Source: Prevotella heparinolytica (lineage in GTDB: Bacteria > Bacteroidota > Bacteroidia > Bacteroidales > Bacteroidaceae). Taken from it: a stretch of DNA of 64,000 bases. The notes below the pieces were generated by a model that was not told the DNA's origin, ran no database searches, and saw only the letters and a list, made by a program, of their open reading frames with translations. The stretch's first letter is position 1; every line of letters starts with the position of its first letter. The DNA lies in the NCBI RefSeq assembly GCF_004342845.1, contig NZ_SLXB01000008.1, positions 58,413-122,412 of the forward strand, in the 5' to 3' direction. A program made the position numbers and the translations under genes. This document shows positions 1 to 9,319 of this stretch, piece by piece.

Positions 1-951
1 GAACGCAAAGAGGTGTTCGGCGTACATTTACGCCCCATTAAGATAGACAATACGGTGGACATCGATTTACTGGCCCGCCAGACACCCGGCTTCTCCGGAG
101 CCGACATTGCCAACGTCTGCAACGAAGCAGCCTTGATAGCCGCCCGCCACGGCAAGAAGTTTGTCGGCAAGCAGGATTTTCTGGATGCCGTAGACCGTAT
201 TGTCGGCGGTCTGGAAAAGAAAACCAAGATTACAACCGAAGCCGAACGCCGTTCCATAGCCATACACGAAGCCGGCCATGCCAGCATATCATGGCTGCTG
301 GAATACGCCAACCCGTTGATTAAAGTAACCATCGTGCCCCGCGGACGCGCTTTGGGTGCAGCATGGTATCTGCCTGAAGAGCGACAAATCACCACCAAAG
401 AACAGATGCTGGACGAAATGTGCGCCACTTTGGGAGGGCGTGCGGCAGAAGACCTCTTCTTGGGAAGAATATCCACAGGTGCCATGAACGACTTGGAGCG
501 TGTGACGAAACAGGCTTACGGCATGGTGGCTTATCTGGGTATGAGCGAGAAGATTCCCAACCTCTGCTATTATAATAATGAGGAATACTCTTTCAACCGC
601 CCGTACAGCGAAAAGACAGCCGAACTGATTGATGAAGAGGTGAAGCAAATGATAAACGAGCAATACGAACGTGCCAAGAAATTATTGTCCGAACATAAAG
701 AAGGACACAACCGGTTGGCACAATTGCTGATTGACAAGGAGGTAATCTTTGCTGAAGACGTCGAACATATCTTCGGCAAACGCCCGTGGGCCTCACGCTC
801 TGAAGAGATTATCAATGCCAAGGTTTCTGCCGAACAGAAAAAGGCGGAAGAAGAGGAAACAGAAAAGGCCGCAGAGGCAGAGAAAGAGGTGAAGGAAAAG
901 GAAGGAGCAGCCGAGAACACCACATCGGCAGACCCTGTATCTCAAAACTAA
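1..951 (+). CDS. ftsH: ATP-dependent zinc metalloprotease FtsH, C-terminal part (5' truncated)
   Basis: The frame is open from base 1, so the true start lies upstream of the window; 316 residues remain. They begin inside the AAA lid (TPGFSGADIANVCNEAAL) and continue into the M41 peptidase domain. The zinc motif HEAGH is at fragment residues 89-93, and the downstream acidic ligand is in GAMNDLERVT (Asp164). The last 50 residues are a charged Glu/Lys/Ala-rich tail ending in VSQN, usual for Bacteroidetes FtsH. The family forms a membrane-anchored hexamer that degrades misfolded and regulatory membrane proteins. The stop is 17 bases before cdsA, so the two are probably co-transcribed. The ATPase core and N-terminal membrane segments are outside the window. 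Confidence 0.96.
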   Translation, partial: ERKEVFGVHLRPIKIDNTVDIDLLARQTPGFSGADIANVCNEAALIAARHGKKFVGKQDFLDAVDRIVGGLEKKTKITTEAERRSIAIHEAGHASISWLLEYANPLIKVTIVPRGRALGAAWYLPEERQITTKEQMLDEMCATLGGRAAEDLFLGRISTGAMNDLERVTKQAYGMVAYLGMSEKIPNLCYYNNEEYSFNRPYSEKTAELIDEEVKQMINEQYERAKKLLSEHKEGHNRLAQLLIDKEVIFAEDVEHIFGKRPWASRSEEIINAKVSAEQKKAEEEETEKAAEAEKEVKEKEGAAENTTSADPVSQN

Positions 952-968
952 AAAAAAAGGAAAGTAGC

Positions 969-1808
969 GTGAAAAACAACTTTATCCAACGTGCCGTCAC
1001 CGGCGTGCTGTTCGTAACAGTATTGGTGGGCTGCATTCTTTACAGCCCCTTCTCATTCGGAATATTATTTACCATTATCAGCGCACTGAGCGTGCACGAG
1101 TTCGCCCGGTTAATCAATCAAAACGGCGAGATAAGCCTCAATAAGACCATCACCTCTTTAGGAGGAGCATACCTGTTTCTCGCATTGATGAGCTTCTGCA
1201 CGCAACAGAGCGTAGGGGCACGGGTATTCCTCCCCTATCTGGCACTGCTGCTCTATCTGATGATAACGGAATTATATCTTAAGAAAAAGAACCCGACAGG
1301 TAATTGGGCATACTCCATGCTAAGCCAATTATACGTGGCACTACCTTTTGCCCTGTTGAACGTACTTGCGTTTCAAAACTCACCGGAAACAGGCAGTGTG
1401 ACTTATAACCCCATCCTTCCGTTATCTATCTTCGTCTTCATCTGGCTGAGCGATACCGGAGCTTATTGCGTAGGGTCGTTAATCGGCAAACACCGCCTGT
1501 TCGAGCGTATCTCGCCCAAGAAATCGTGGGAGGGAAGCATTGGCGGCGGCGCATTCTCCATAGCCTCCTCCTTGGCTTTTGCCCATTTTTTTCCTTTCAT
1601 GTCATGGTGGCAATGGGCCGGATTGGCAACAGTCATCGTCATTTTCGGTACGTGGGGAGACTTGACCGAATCGTTGATGAAACGCCAATTGGGCATCAAG
1701 GATTCCGGCAACATCTTGCCGGGACACGGTGGAATGCTCGACCGCTTCGACAGTGCCCTGATGGCTATTCCGGCCGCAGTAGTCTATCTATATGCCTTGA
1801 GCATGTAA
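969..1808 (+). CDS. cdsA: Phosphatidate cytidylyltransferase
   Basis: This 279-residue integral membrane enzyme makes CDP-diacylglycerol from phosphatidate and CTP, the branch point of phospholipid synthesis. The start is GTG at 969, preceded by a purine-rich AAAGGAAAG stretch. There are about eight hydrophobic segments. The family signature lies near residues 238-262: a Lys-Arg pair and Lys-Asp, followed by LPGHGGMLDRFDS, which contains the metal-binding Asp residues. Length matches the family. It follows ftsH by 17 bases, and the next gene is convergent 6 bases beyond its stop. Confidence 0.96.
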   Translation: MKNNFIQRAVTGVLFVTVLVGCILYSPFSFGILFTIISALSVHEFARLINQNGEISLNKTITSLGGAYLFLALMSFCTQQSVGARVFLPYLALLLYLMITELYLKKKNPTGNWAYSMLSQLYVALPFALLNVLAFQNSPETGSVTYNPILPLSIFVFIWLSDTGAYCVGSLIGKHRLFERISPKKSWEGSIGGGAFSIASSLAFAHFFPFMSWWQWAGLATVIVIFGTWGDLTESLMKRQLGIKDSGNILPGHGGMLDRFDSALMAIPAAVVYLYALSM

Positions 1809-1814
1809 GCATTC

Positions 1815-2561
1815 TCATTGCAACTGCATGTCCGACAAGTCCGGAATGTTTACTTCCTTGATGTTGTTGTTGTTTGTCAAGCTCTTATCGAATGTTATCT
1901 CCACCTTACCGTTTACTTCCGAGTGGAGTTTCAACTTGATGCCTTTGATATCGTGAGTGATTTTCAGGCTATTCAGATTATAAGAGACGGCAGCATAGGA
2001 GCGACGGCCGGTCAAGTCGTCATAATCATTGTAGCGCAGTTCCAAATGAATATAACCGTCATCGCCATATAAGTCCTCATCCTTCTGCGGACGCACCAGG
2101 CTTATGCGGTGTTTCTTCGCAGACGGCAGGTTCTGAACGAAAAAGATGTTCATATAACCGCCGCTGATGCTTATATCGCCCTTATATATCCGTACAGGGT
2201 CATTACCAAACTCCTGTTCGGTTTCGGGCGTCAGTGTTTCTACCCCTTTTGTCAGGACATTTTGCAGTTTCAGCAACTTTACGGCATGGTCGTATCCCTC
2301 GTAGTTATCCCACAAAGGGTTGAACACAGTCAGCACACGCTGCCCGTCCACGGCCTCATACCATCCAAGATCGACATTCACCGGCCAGAGGGTTCCCCAC
2401 CTATCGCAATTCAGATAGAAAGCATTTCCCGTAACACGCACAGTGGCCCACAAAGGCGGAGTAAAATCACCTACCGAATATCCTTCGGAATCTCCACACG
2501 ATTGCAATGACGGCATCAGCGCCAAGCATATCACCATAAATAAGCAATGTAGTTTTTTCAT
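1815..2561 (-). CDS. NigD-like lipoprotein
   Basis: This is a 248-residue exported lipoprotein. I chose the ATG at 2561 because it gives a signal peptide with lipobox SLQSC (Cys22); an upstream in-frame start would place 43 charged residues before it and would read through the lpxB terminator. The body matches the NigD-like family of Bacteroides in its ordered motifs: GYSVGDFTPP, a LWP strand, GQRVLTVFNPL, GYDHAVKLLKL, LTKGVETLT, GNDPVRIY and GGYMNIFF. These proteins are predicted all-beta and periplasm- or outer-membrane-anchored, and their role is unknown. The 3' end nearly abuts cdsA on the other strand. Upstream, the lpxB terminator separates it from surE-lpxB, so it is probably its own unit. 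Confidence 0.85.
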   Translation of the reverse strand: MKKLHCLFMVICLALMPSLQSCGDSEGYSVGDFTPPLWATVRVTGNAFYLNCDRWGTLWPVNVDLGWYEAVDGQRVLTVFNPLWDNYEGYDHAVKLLKLQNVLTKGVETLTPETEQEFGNDPVRIYKGDISISGGYMNIFFVQNLPSAKKHRISLVRPQKDEDLYGDDGYIHLELRYNDYDDLTGRRSYAAVSYNLNSLKITHDIKGIKLKLHSEVNGKVEITFDKSLTNNNNIKEVNIPDLSDMQLQ

Positions 2562-2599
2562 AATCAAAATCTTTTTCCGTTTGTTTCTGTCTGAAAAAT

Positions 2600-2633
2600 A
2601 CAAAAGCCGGGCGTTTACTGCACCGGCTTTTGT
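2600..2633. terminator. Rho-independent terminator of surE-lpxB, possibly bidirectional
   Basis: A perfect 11-bp stem pairs 2600-2610 with 2623-2633 around a 12-nt loop. The plus strand runs on into GTGTTTTTT and the minus strand into a T-rich tract. It sits 54 bases past the lpxB stop, and leftward termination of surE-lpxB is the obvious role. Confidence 0.8.
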
Positions 2634-2686
2634 GTTTTTTATTGTTTTAACAGAATACTTCCGGCATCTGCCGTACTCTTCGCATC

Positions 2687-3835
2687 TCATCCTCCACGCC
2701 GTTTTTTAAGCAATGCCACCATCTTGAAGGCAGCATGCCGGGGTGCACCCGCTTTGCCCAAACGAGATGCCACATGCTCGTAACCGTCAAGCATCTGCCG
2801 TCGATATTGCTCGTCATATAGAATACTCTTCAACTCCGAGCGTATCCGTTCCACCGTCATGGTATCGGCAACCAGTTCCTTCACAACCTCACGATCAGCT
2901 ATCAGGTTGACCAAAGAAATGTATTTTACTTTCAGCACATGCCTCTTCAGGAAAGCAATGATTTTCCCTATCGGGGTGTGGTAGCACACCACCTGAGGCA
3001 CACGGAACAAAGCCGTCTCCAATGTTGCCGTGCCCGAAGTGACCAATGCCGCCTCGGCCTGCCGCAACAAGGGAAACGTCTTATTGAAAAGAATCTTCAC
3101 ATCAGCCTCTCCTACATATTGCTTATAGTATTCGGGGGAGATGCCGGGAGCACCGGCCAACACCAATTGATAATCGGGGAAAGAGGCCGCCGCCCGAAGC
3201 ATGTCCGGCAGGTTATCCTTGATTTCCTGTTTACGACTACCTGCCAACAAGGCAATTATCGGTTTATCGGATAGTACGTTGGCATGTGTAAAATCACCAA
3301 AAGCCTCGGAGCCGGAAGCACGGAAAGCCTCAACCTCATCTACCGTAGGGTTGCCTACATAATGTATGGGATAGCGATGCTTCCCTTCAAAAAACTCCAC
3401 CTCGAACGGTAGAATGGAGAACAACTCGTCCACATCCCGCTTGATATTTTTGATGCGGTATTCCTTCCACGCCCAAATCTTGGGAGAGATGTAATAGAAG
3501 ACGGGAATCCGGGTATGTGCATGGACAAACTTGGCAATATTCAGATTAAAGCCCGGATAATCCACCAGAATCAGGACATCGGGCTGCCATGCCACAATAT
3601 CTTCCTTACAGCGCTTCATGTTGGCAAAAATGGTGCGCAGGTGCAACAGCACAGGAACAAAGCCCATATATGCCAGCTCCTTATAATGCTTCACCATCGT
3701 ACCGCCCACCGCCGCCATCAAGTCACCGCCAAAGAAACGAAATTCCGCCCGGGCATCCTCTTCTTTCAGTGCGGCCATTAAGTGGGAGGCATGCAAGTCG
3801 CCGGAAGCTTCACCAACAATCAAGTAATATTTCAT
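2687..3835 (-). CDS. lpxB: Lipid-A-disaccharide synthase
   Basis: This 382-residue GT19 glycosyltransferase condenses UDP-2,3-diacylglucosamine with lipid X to form the lipid A disaccharide at the inner membrane. Visible signatures are GEASGDLHASHLM at residues 8-20, ISPKIWAWKEYRI at 117-127, VGNPTVDE at 160-167, LLAGSRKQEI near 197-205 and VTSGTATLET at 265-274. Length is normal. It starts 12 bases after the surE stop, and the pair is a common Bacteroides operon. A strong stem-loop follows at 2600-2633. Confidence 0.96.
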   Translation of the reverse strand: MKYYLIVGEASGDLHASHLMAALKEEDARAEFRFFGGDLMAAVGGTMVKHYKELAYMGFVPVLLHLRTIFANMKRCKEDIVAWQPDVLILVDYPGFNLNIAKFVHAHTRIPVFYYISPKIWAWKEYRIKNIKRDVDELFSILPFEVEFFEGKHRYPIHYVGNPTVDEVEAFRASGSEAFGDFTHANVLSDKPIIALLAGSRKQEIKDNLPDMLRAAASFPDYQLVLAGAPGISPEYYKQYVGEADVKILFNKTFPLLRQAEAALVTSGTATLETALFRVPQVVCYHTPIGKIIAFLKRHVLKVKYISLVNLIADREVVKELVADTMTVERIRSELKSILYDEQYRRQMLDGYEHVASRLGKAGAPRHAAFKMVALLKKRRGG

Positions 3836-3847
3836 AAGCAGGCCGTC

Positions 3848-4615
3848 TTATTGGAACCAAGTCTTCAGCTCATCCATCAACCCATAAGCCGTAGCATCTA
3901 CCGTAGTCGGCGTAATGGCTACATAACCGTTCTCAAGCGCCCAATGGTCGTTCTTTTCATTGTCCGTATCCTGATTTTCGAACTCACCGGTCAGCCAGTA
4001 GTAATGCGTATCTCCCCGATGTGCAAAATTCTCCCACTCGTTTACCCATTGTCCTTTAGTCTGCTCACAAACTTTGATGCCTTTCAGTTCTTTCGTATCA
4101 GGGAAGTTTACATTCAAACACGTCAACGGAGGCAGCCCTTTCTCCAACACCCTGCGGGCTATTTCGCGGATGTACGGGCCGGCCGGCTCGAAGTCGGCAT
4201 TCATCTCATGCGAACACAGCGAAAAGCCGATGGAGGGAACTCCCTTCAAGCAACCTTCGATCACCACCCCCATCGTTCCGGAATAGTGCACATTCACCGA
4301 AGAATTATCGCCATGATTGATACCTCCCACCACAAGGTCGGGCTTACGGTCGAGCACAGTGTGGAAAGCCAGTTTCACACAATCGGTCGGCGTACCGGAA
4401 CATTTGTAGACCGTCACCCCCACTTCCTTGCGGAGCAAACGGTAATGGATAGGTTCCGTCACCGTAAGTGCACACGCACTGCCCGAACGCGGCGCATCCG
4501 GCGCCACCACCACTATCTCGCCCAACGGGCGGAGAAATCTAATCAACTCGCTAATGCCTTTTGCAATGATGCCATCATCATTGGAAATCAATATCAAAGG
4601 TCTCCGGTTTTCCAT
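3848..4615 (-). CDS. surE: 5'/3'-nucleotidase SurE
   Basis: This 255-residue cytoplasmic metal-dependent phosphatase acts on nucleoside monophosphates. It has the metal motif SNDDG (Asp13 and Asp14), the RSGSACALT loop near 43-51, GGINHGDN at 97-104 with the conserved Asn100, and SGTMG at 112-116. It is the first gene of the surE-lpxB operon. A good Bacteroidetes promoter lies just upstream at 4637-4667, giving a leader of about 15 nt. Confidence 0.95.
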   Translation of the reverse strand: MENRRPLILISNDDGIIAKGISELIRFLRPLGEIVVVAPDAPRSGSACALTVTEPIHYRLLRKEVGVTVYKCSGTPTDCVKLAFHTVLDRKPDLVVGGINHGDNSSVNVHYSGTMGVVIEGCLKGVPSIGFSLCSHEMNADFEPAGPYIREIARRVLEKGLPPLTCLNVNFPDTKELKGIKVCEQTKGQWVNEWENFAHRGDTHYYWLTGEFENQDTDNEKNDHWALENGYVAITPTTVDATAYGLMDELKTWFQ

Positions 4616-4636
4616 ACTTTCAATTGTTTATGAGTG

Positions 4637-4667
4637 CAAAAGTAGCTAAAAAGGCAGAAAGAGACAA
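4637..4667 (-). promoter_or_regulatory. Bacteroidetes-type promoter of surE-lpxB
   Basis: On the minus strand a -33 TTG (4667-4665) is followed after 20 bases by TACTTTTG (4644-4637), matching the TAnnTTTG -7 consensus of the primary sigma factor in this phylum. The spacing falls in the expected 19-23 range. Confidence 0.65.
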
Positions 4668-4789
4668 CTCCCCGACGAGGAACTTTGAACCGGGCAACCG
4701 CTACTACGGGAAAAAACTCCTTGTATCCCGTGGAATAAAATCGCGGATGGCACACAGTAAACATGTTCTCTGCCCCGGATGAATCTCTG

Positions 4790-4872
4790 TACGCAGCTTG
4801 CGAACACAAAACCGCGCACTGCGGATAAATATTCGCACGGCGCGAACAAATATCTGCGCACTGCGAACAGAG
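4790..4872. repeat. Array 1: four CGCA-n-TGCG hyphenated palindromes, about 21-bp period
   Basis: Four short palindromes (CGCAGCTTGCG, CGCACTGCG, CGCACGGCGCG, CGCACTGCG) begin at 4792, 4815, 4834 and 4857. Their centres are 22, 20 and 22 bp apart. Each is followed by an A-rich spacer containing GAACA or GATAA. The array lies in the 732-bp gap between the divergent surE and parA genes, about 150 bp beyond the surE promoter. The rest of that gap shows a promoter box at 5024, a palindrome at 5194 and no convincing gene. It is one of seven comparable arrays in this window. Confidence 0.75.
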
Positions 4873-5023
4873 ATCCGGAAACAACTATAATGAAGATAGT
4901 TCCGACTATTGAAGTGTGTAAGTTAACAGTCTGGAGAAAAGTTTTGGCGGGCACTGATAAAAAAACAAATCTTAATCTTCTGCAAGCGAGGCAAAAAGCT
5001 TTTACATTTCCATATAAAACATA

Positions 5024-5031
5024 TATCTTTG
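5024..5031 (+). promoter_or_regulatory. Candidate -7 box for parAB
   Basis: TATCTTTG matches TAnnTTTG exactly, but no clear -33 TTG lies 19-23 bases upstream. If used, the transcript would carry a leader of about 310 nt before parA, which includes the palindrome at 5194-5209. No better box is visible nearer to parA. Confidence 0.4.
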
Positions 5032-5193
5032 TGTCGAAAAACCTGTTTAAATGCTGACGGCATTCCCTTAAGAAGTCTTTGAAAGCGCATATCGCTTCCT
5101 GCAAGGAGTATAACACGCCCATAAATTAAAGGACTTTGTGAAGGACGTACGGGGTGCAGATACAGTATAAACATTTAGTTTTCAGAGGAAAAA

Positions 5194-5209
5194 ACTGTTT
5201 TAAAACAGT
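5194..5209. repeat. Perfect 16-bp palindrome in the parAB leader
   Basis: ACTGTTTTAAAACAGT is self-complementary over 16 bp and lies 139 bp before parA. It is not a canonical parS (no CACGTG core). It could be an operator or a short hairpin in the leader. Confidence 0.5.
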
Positions 5210-5347
5210 CGGAAACAAGAGGCGGGACATACGGTGAGTTATTAACAAAACAACCGACTTTTCAACCGATTTTGCAATCTTCCTCTTTTTTAGTTGGCAC
5301 TATTCGAAAATAATCACTTATTTCGCTGCCGATAAAACATTGAGATT

Positions 5348-6139
5348 ATGGGAAAAATTATTGCTATGGCTAATCAAAAGGGTGGCGTAGGTAAGACTAC
5401 GACAACAATCAATCTGGCAGCCTCACTCGCCACTCTTGAAAAGAAAGTGCTCGTTGTAGATGCAGACCCGCAAGCCAATGCCTCTTCCGGCTTGGGTGTG
5501 GACATCAAGCAGTCGGAATGCACTATATACGAATGTATTATCGACCGTGCCAACGTGCGCGACGCCCTTCATGACACTGAAATAGATACCCTGAAGGTCA
5601 TCTCCTCCCACATTAATCTGGTAGGCGCCGAGATAGAAATGCTCAATCTCAAAAATCGGGAGAAGATACTGAAAGAGGTACTCGCCCCGCTAAAAGATGA
5701 GTTTGATTATATATTGATAGACTGCTCCCCCTCTTTGGGGCTGATAACCGTCAATGCATTGACCGCCGCCGATTCCGTAATCATCCCCGTACAAGCGGAA
5801 TATTTCGCATTGGAAGGTATCAGCAAACTGCTGAACACCATCAAAATCATCAAGTCGAAGTTGAATCCGACACTCGAAATCGAAGGCTTTCTGCTGACGA
5901 TGTACGACTCACGTCTGCGCCAAGCCAACCAAATCTACGACGAAGTGAAACGCCACTTCCAAGAATTGGTGTTCAATACGGTTATCCAACGTAATGTAAA
6001 GTTGAGCGAAGCGCCCAGCTACGGCCTGCCCACCATCTTATACGATGCAGACTCCACCGGAGCCAAAAACCACATGGCGCTTGCCAAGGAATTGATTAAT
6101 CGGAACGAGAAACCTGCGGTTACAGGCAGTAAACGATAA
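5348..6139 (+). CDS. parA: Chromosome partitioning ATPase ParA (Soj)
   Basis: This 263-residue ATPase has the deviant Walker A box KGGVGKTTT at residues 11-19 with the signature Lys, the Walker A' region VDADPQANASSGLG near 38-51 and DYILIDCSPSLG near 119-130. ParA binds DNA non-specifically in its ATP form and, with ParB and parS, segregates chromosome origins. Size is typical of the chromosomal type. parB follows after 87 bases in the same direction, and a DUF5683 gene follows that. Confidence 0.96.
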   Translation: MGKIIAMANQKGGVGKTTTTINLAASLATLEKKVLVVDADPQANASSGLGVDIKQSECTIYECIIDRANVRDALHDTEIDTLKVISSHINLVGAEIEMLNLKNREKILKEVLAPLKDEFDYILIDCSPSLGLITVNALTAADSVIIPVQAEYFALEGISKLLNTIKIIKSKLNPTLEIEGFLLTMYDSRLRQANQIYDEVKRHFQELVFNTVIQRNVKLSEAPSYGLPTILYDADSTGAKNHMALAKELINRNEKPAVTGSKR

Positions 6140-6226
6140 ATTATAAATGCACCGTTTGCAATGTGGCTGCAACATCATCCGACATGATATTGTAAACAGC
6201 AAATGGTAAAATCGCAAGAAAAACAA

Positions 6227-7114
6227 ATGGCACAGAAACGAAACGCATTAGGACGAGGTTTGGACGCCCTGCTATCTATGGACGAAGTGCAAACCGAAGG
6301 TTCCTCCTCCATCAACGAAATAGAGTTGTCGAAGATTTCCGTCAACCCTAACCAGCCTCGTCATGAATTTGACCAGACCGCATTGCAGGAGCTTGCCGAC
6401 TCAATCTCCGAGATAGGCATCATCCAACCCATCACCCTGCGTAAACTGAGCGACGACGAATACCAGATTATCGCTGGCGAACGCCGTTTCCGCGCTTCGC
6501 AGCTTGCCGGGTTGAAAAGCATACCCGCTTATATACGCACAGCCGACGATGAGAACGTTATGGAAATGGCACTCATCGAAAACATACAACGCGAAGACTT
6601 GAACTCAGTGGAAATAGCTCTTGCCTATCAGCATTTGCTGGAACAATACGGCCTGACACAAGAACGCCTCAGCGAACGTGTGGGCAAGAAGCGCACCACC
6701 ATTGCCAACTATCTGCGCCTGCTCAAGTTGCCCGCTCCCATACAGATGGGGCTTCAAAACAAGCAGATAGACATGGGACATGCCCGAGCATTGGTGACAC
6801 TCGGCGACCCGAAGCTGCAAGTAAAGATTTATGAGGAGATTCTGGAACACGGATATTCCGTGCGCAAAGTGGAAGAAATAGTCAAATCGCTGAGCGAAGG
6901 CGAAGCTGTGAAAAGCGGTAGCCGTAAGATTGCCCCCAAACGTGCCAAACTGCCCGAAGAATTCAACATGTTGAAACAGCAACTCTCAGGATTCTTCAAC
7001 ACAAAAGTGCAGTTCACCTGCTCGGAGAAAGGTAAAGGCAAAATAAGTATTCCGTTCAGTAACGAAGAAGAACTGGAACGCATCATCGGCATACTTGACA
7101 CGCTGAAGAGATAA
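6227..7114 (+). CDS. parB: Chromosome partitioning protein ParB (Spo0J)
   Basis: This 295-residue CTPase clamp loads at parS. I chose the ATG at 6227 because it gives the usual MAQKRNALGRGLDALL N-terminus; another in-frame ATG at 6203 would add eight residues. GERRFRAS (84-91) and ENIQREDLN (118-126) form the CTP-binding and arginine-patch region. The helix-turn-helix is near 142-166 (LTQERLSERVGKKRTT). A C-terminal dimerisation domain follows. The stop at 7114 is immediately followed by the ATG of the DUF5683 gene, so the two are translationally adjacent. Confidence 0.95.
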   Translation: MAQKRNALGRGLDALLSMDEVQTEGSSSINEIELSKISVNPNQPRHEFDQTALQELADSISEIGIIQPITLRKLSDDEYQIIAGERRFRASQLAGLKSIPAYIRTADDENVMEMALIENIQREDLNSVEIALAYQHLLEQYGLTQERLSERVGKKRTTIANYLRLLKLPAPIQMGLQNKQIDMGHARALVTLGDPKLQVKIYEEILEHGYSVRKVEEIVKSLSEGEAVKSGSRKIAPKRAKLPEEFNMLKQQLSGFFNTKVQFTCSEKGKGKISIPFSNEEELERIIGILDTLKR

Positions 7115-7966
7115 ATGAGAAAAACAAGAAGAATATATCAGTTGACCGTCGCCCTGCTGCTTTGCTTTCTGCAAACGGCAGGGATTGCCATGTATGGTCA
7201 AGACCGCCCGCGAGCCGCTTCCAAACGGACGCACCGACTTCAGAATGATACAACAGGCATTGCGCGTCAACCCATCCATCCGCAATCCGACAGTCTGAAT
7301 ATAGAGATAGCCCAACCGGAGACAATTCAACTGCCAGCCGATTCAGACAGTCTTGCCGTAGCTGACAGCCTTGCGGCCGAAAACAAAAAGAAGCTGTTGG
7401 AAATGACAGCCGAACCCGACTTGAAGGTACAACCTGTTTCGACAGACAGCTTGCGAAAAGCAATCAACCCTCGAGTATGGATACCTAACCCCACCACAGC
7501 CACGTGGCTGGCTCTCGTCATCCCCGGAGGCGGACAAATCTACAATCGTAAATTCTGGAAATTACCCATCTTTTATGGCGGCTTTGCGGGTTGTGCCTAT
7601 GCGCTTACTTGGAACAACAAAATGTACAAGGATTATTCGGCCGCATACAAAGACGCAGCAAACGGAAACTGGACTTCCACCAGTATCACCGACTTGTTGC
7701 CCCCCAACCACAATTATACCCAAAGCCAACTGTTGGAAGTGTTGCGGAAACGCAAAGACACCTATCGAAGATTTCGCGACCTGAGCATTTTTGCCTTCAT
7801 CGGCGTATATCTGCTTTCTGTTGTCGATGCCTATGTAGACGCAGAGTTGTCCAACTTCGACATAACGCCGGACCTCAGCATGAGGGTAGAACCCGCCATA
7901 ATCAACAACGGAATGATAGGTTCCTCTCAAAGAGCCGTCGGCATGCAATGCAGTTTCCGTTTCTGA
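7115..7966 (+). CDS. DUF5683 membrane protein
   Basis: This 283-residue protein starts on the base after the parB stop. It has a signal sequence (about residues 1-27), a Gln/Ser/Asp-rich linker, then the DUF5683 core starting near residue 125 with PTTATWLALVIPGGGQIYNR and a hydrophobic FYGGFAGCAYALTW segment. A second hydrophobic stretch is FIGVYLLSVVDAYVDAEL. The C-terminus ends in Phe (CSFRF), as in outer-membrane proteins. Function is unknown. Position between parB and a lytic transglycosylase suggests an envelope role rather than DNA partitioning. It contains a CACGTG palindrome at 7497-7510. Confidence 0.85.
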   Translation: MRKTRRIYQLTVALLLCFLQTAGIAMYGQDRPRAASKRTHRLQNDTTGIARQPIHPQSDSLNIEIAQPETIQLPADSDSLAVADSLAAENKKKLLEMTAEPDLKVQPVSTDSLRKAINPRVWIPNPTTATWLALVIPGGGQIYNRKFWKLPIFYGGFAGCAYALTWNNKMYKDYSAAYKDAANGNWTSTSITDLLPPNHNYTQSQLLEVLRKRKDTYRRFRDLSIFAFIGVYLLSVVDAYVDAELSNFDITPDLSMRVEPAIINNGMIGSSQRAVGMQCSFRF

Positions 7967-8014
7967 AGAATAAATAAAAGCATTAATCACCCTATGACGA
8001 ATAAACTCACAGAT

Positions 8015-9307
8015 ATGAAAAAAATAATCTTCGGTTTCTCCCTCTTTTCCGGTACGCTCTTTGCCACTTCTCAAGTACAGGCACAAGAAAGTGTAGAAGT
8101 TTTTATCCGCGAGAACGGAACAGAACGCGAGGAAACCATCGAACTGCCCAAAAGCATGACTTATCCGCTGGACAGCCTGCTCAACGACTGGAAAGCTAAA
8201 AACCATATAGACTTGGGAAAAGACTGTGACACCTCCACCATCAATCCGGAGTTCAGCGACTCGGTATATATCGACCGCCTGTCACGCATCCCTGCTGTCA
8301 TAGAGATGCCCTATAATGAAATTGTACGTAAATTCATCGACATGTATGCCGGACGCCTGCGCAATCAGGTGGCTTTCATGCTAAGCGCCTGCAACTTCTA
8401 CATGCCCATCTTCGAGGAAGCATTGGATACCCATGGCCTTCCGCTTGAACTGAAATACCTGCCCATCATAGAATCGGCTCTAAATCCTTCGGCCGTGTCC
8501 CGTGCCGGCGCTTGCGGATTATGGCAATTCATGCTTGCCACAGGAAAATTGTATGGTTTGGAAAGCAACAGCCTCGTAGATGAACGCCGCGACCCGATAA
8601 AAGCTACATGGGCTGCCGCGCGTTACCTGAAAGATATGTACGACATCTATAAAGATTGGAATCTGGTGATTGCCGCCTATAACTGTGGCCCCGGCACTAT
8701 CAACAAAGCCATTCGTCGTGCCGGCGGAAAAACTGATTATTGGGAGATTTACAACTACCTGCCCAAAGAGACACGCGGATATGTGCCGGCTTTCATTGCG
8801 GCCAATTACGTCATGACTTATTACTGCAAGCACAACATTTGCCCCATGGAAACCAATATACCGAACGCCACAGACACCGTGCAAGTAAACCGCAACCTGC
8901 ATTTCGAGCAGATTGCCGATATCTGTGGCATTGATATGGACCAGATAAAGAGTTTGAATCCGCAATTCACAAGAAACATAATTCCCGGAGAAAGCAAGCC
9001 CCAAACACTCCGTCTTCCCATCACCCATATCAGTACATTTATCGATAAACAAGATACAATCTACGCCCACCGCAGCAACGAACTGTTCAAAAACCGTAAA
9101 GTAATAGCCATTGCAGATACGCGTCCGGCAACACGCAACAGCAGAAACAGCACGGCAGGCAATGCCACCTACCACAAAATCCGCAATGGCGAAACATTAT
9201 CGACCATTGCACGAAAATACGGCGTTACCGTCAATCAGTTGAAAAGTTGGAACGGATTGCACAGCACCCGAATATCGGCAGGAAAGCGTCTGAAGATTTA
9301 TAAATAG
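8015..9307 (+). CDS. mltD: MltD-type membrane-bound lytic transglycosylase with LysM
   Basis: This 430-residue exported enzyme cleaves peptidoglycan glycan strands with formation of 1,6-anhydro-MurNAc. The ATG at 8015 gives a clean signal peptide (MKKIIFGFSLFSGTLFA); an ATG seven codons upstream is possible. The SLT domain has the catalytic Glu near 153 in PIIESALNPSAVS, followed by GACGLWQF and IAAYNCGPGTINKAI. A single LysM domain (about 386-430, IRNGETLSTIARKYGV) binds peptidoglycan. It lies between DUF5683 and the RelA/SpoT gene. Confidence 0.93.
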   Translation: MKKIIFGFSLFSGTLFATSQVQAQESVEVFIRENGTEREETIELPKSMTYPLDSLLNDWKAKNHIDLGKDCDTSTINPEFSDSVYIDRLSRIPAVIEMPYNEIVRKFIDMYAGRLRNQVAFMLSACNFYMPIFEEALDTHGLPLELKYLPIIESALNPSAVSRAGACGLWQFMLATGKLYGLESNSLVDERRDPIKATWAAARYLKDMYDIYKDWNLVIAAYNCGPGTINKAIRRAGGKTDYWEIYNYLPKETRGYVPAFIAANYVMTYYCKHNICPMETNIPNATDTVQVNRNLHFEQIADICGIDMDQIKSLNPQFTRNIIPGESKPQTLRLPITHISTFIDKQDTIYAHRSNELFKNRKVIAIADTRPATRNSRNSTAGNATYHKIRNGETLSTIARKYGVTVNQLKSWNGLHSTRISAGKRLKIYK

Positions 9308-9319
9308 AAAGGCAAAAAC

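Noticed and set aside
3782..4633. 283-codon open frame antisense to surE
   Set aside because: surE has every family motif; the opposite frame has none.
4646..5122. Open frames in the surE-parA gap
   Set aside because: They are Cys/Arg-rich, cross the palindromic array and lack any recognisable domain.
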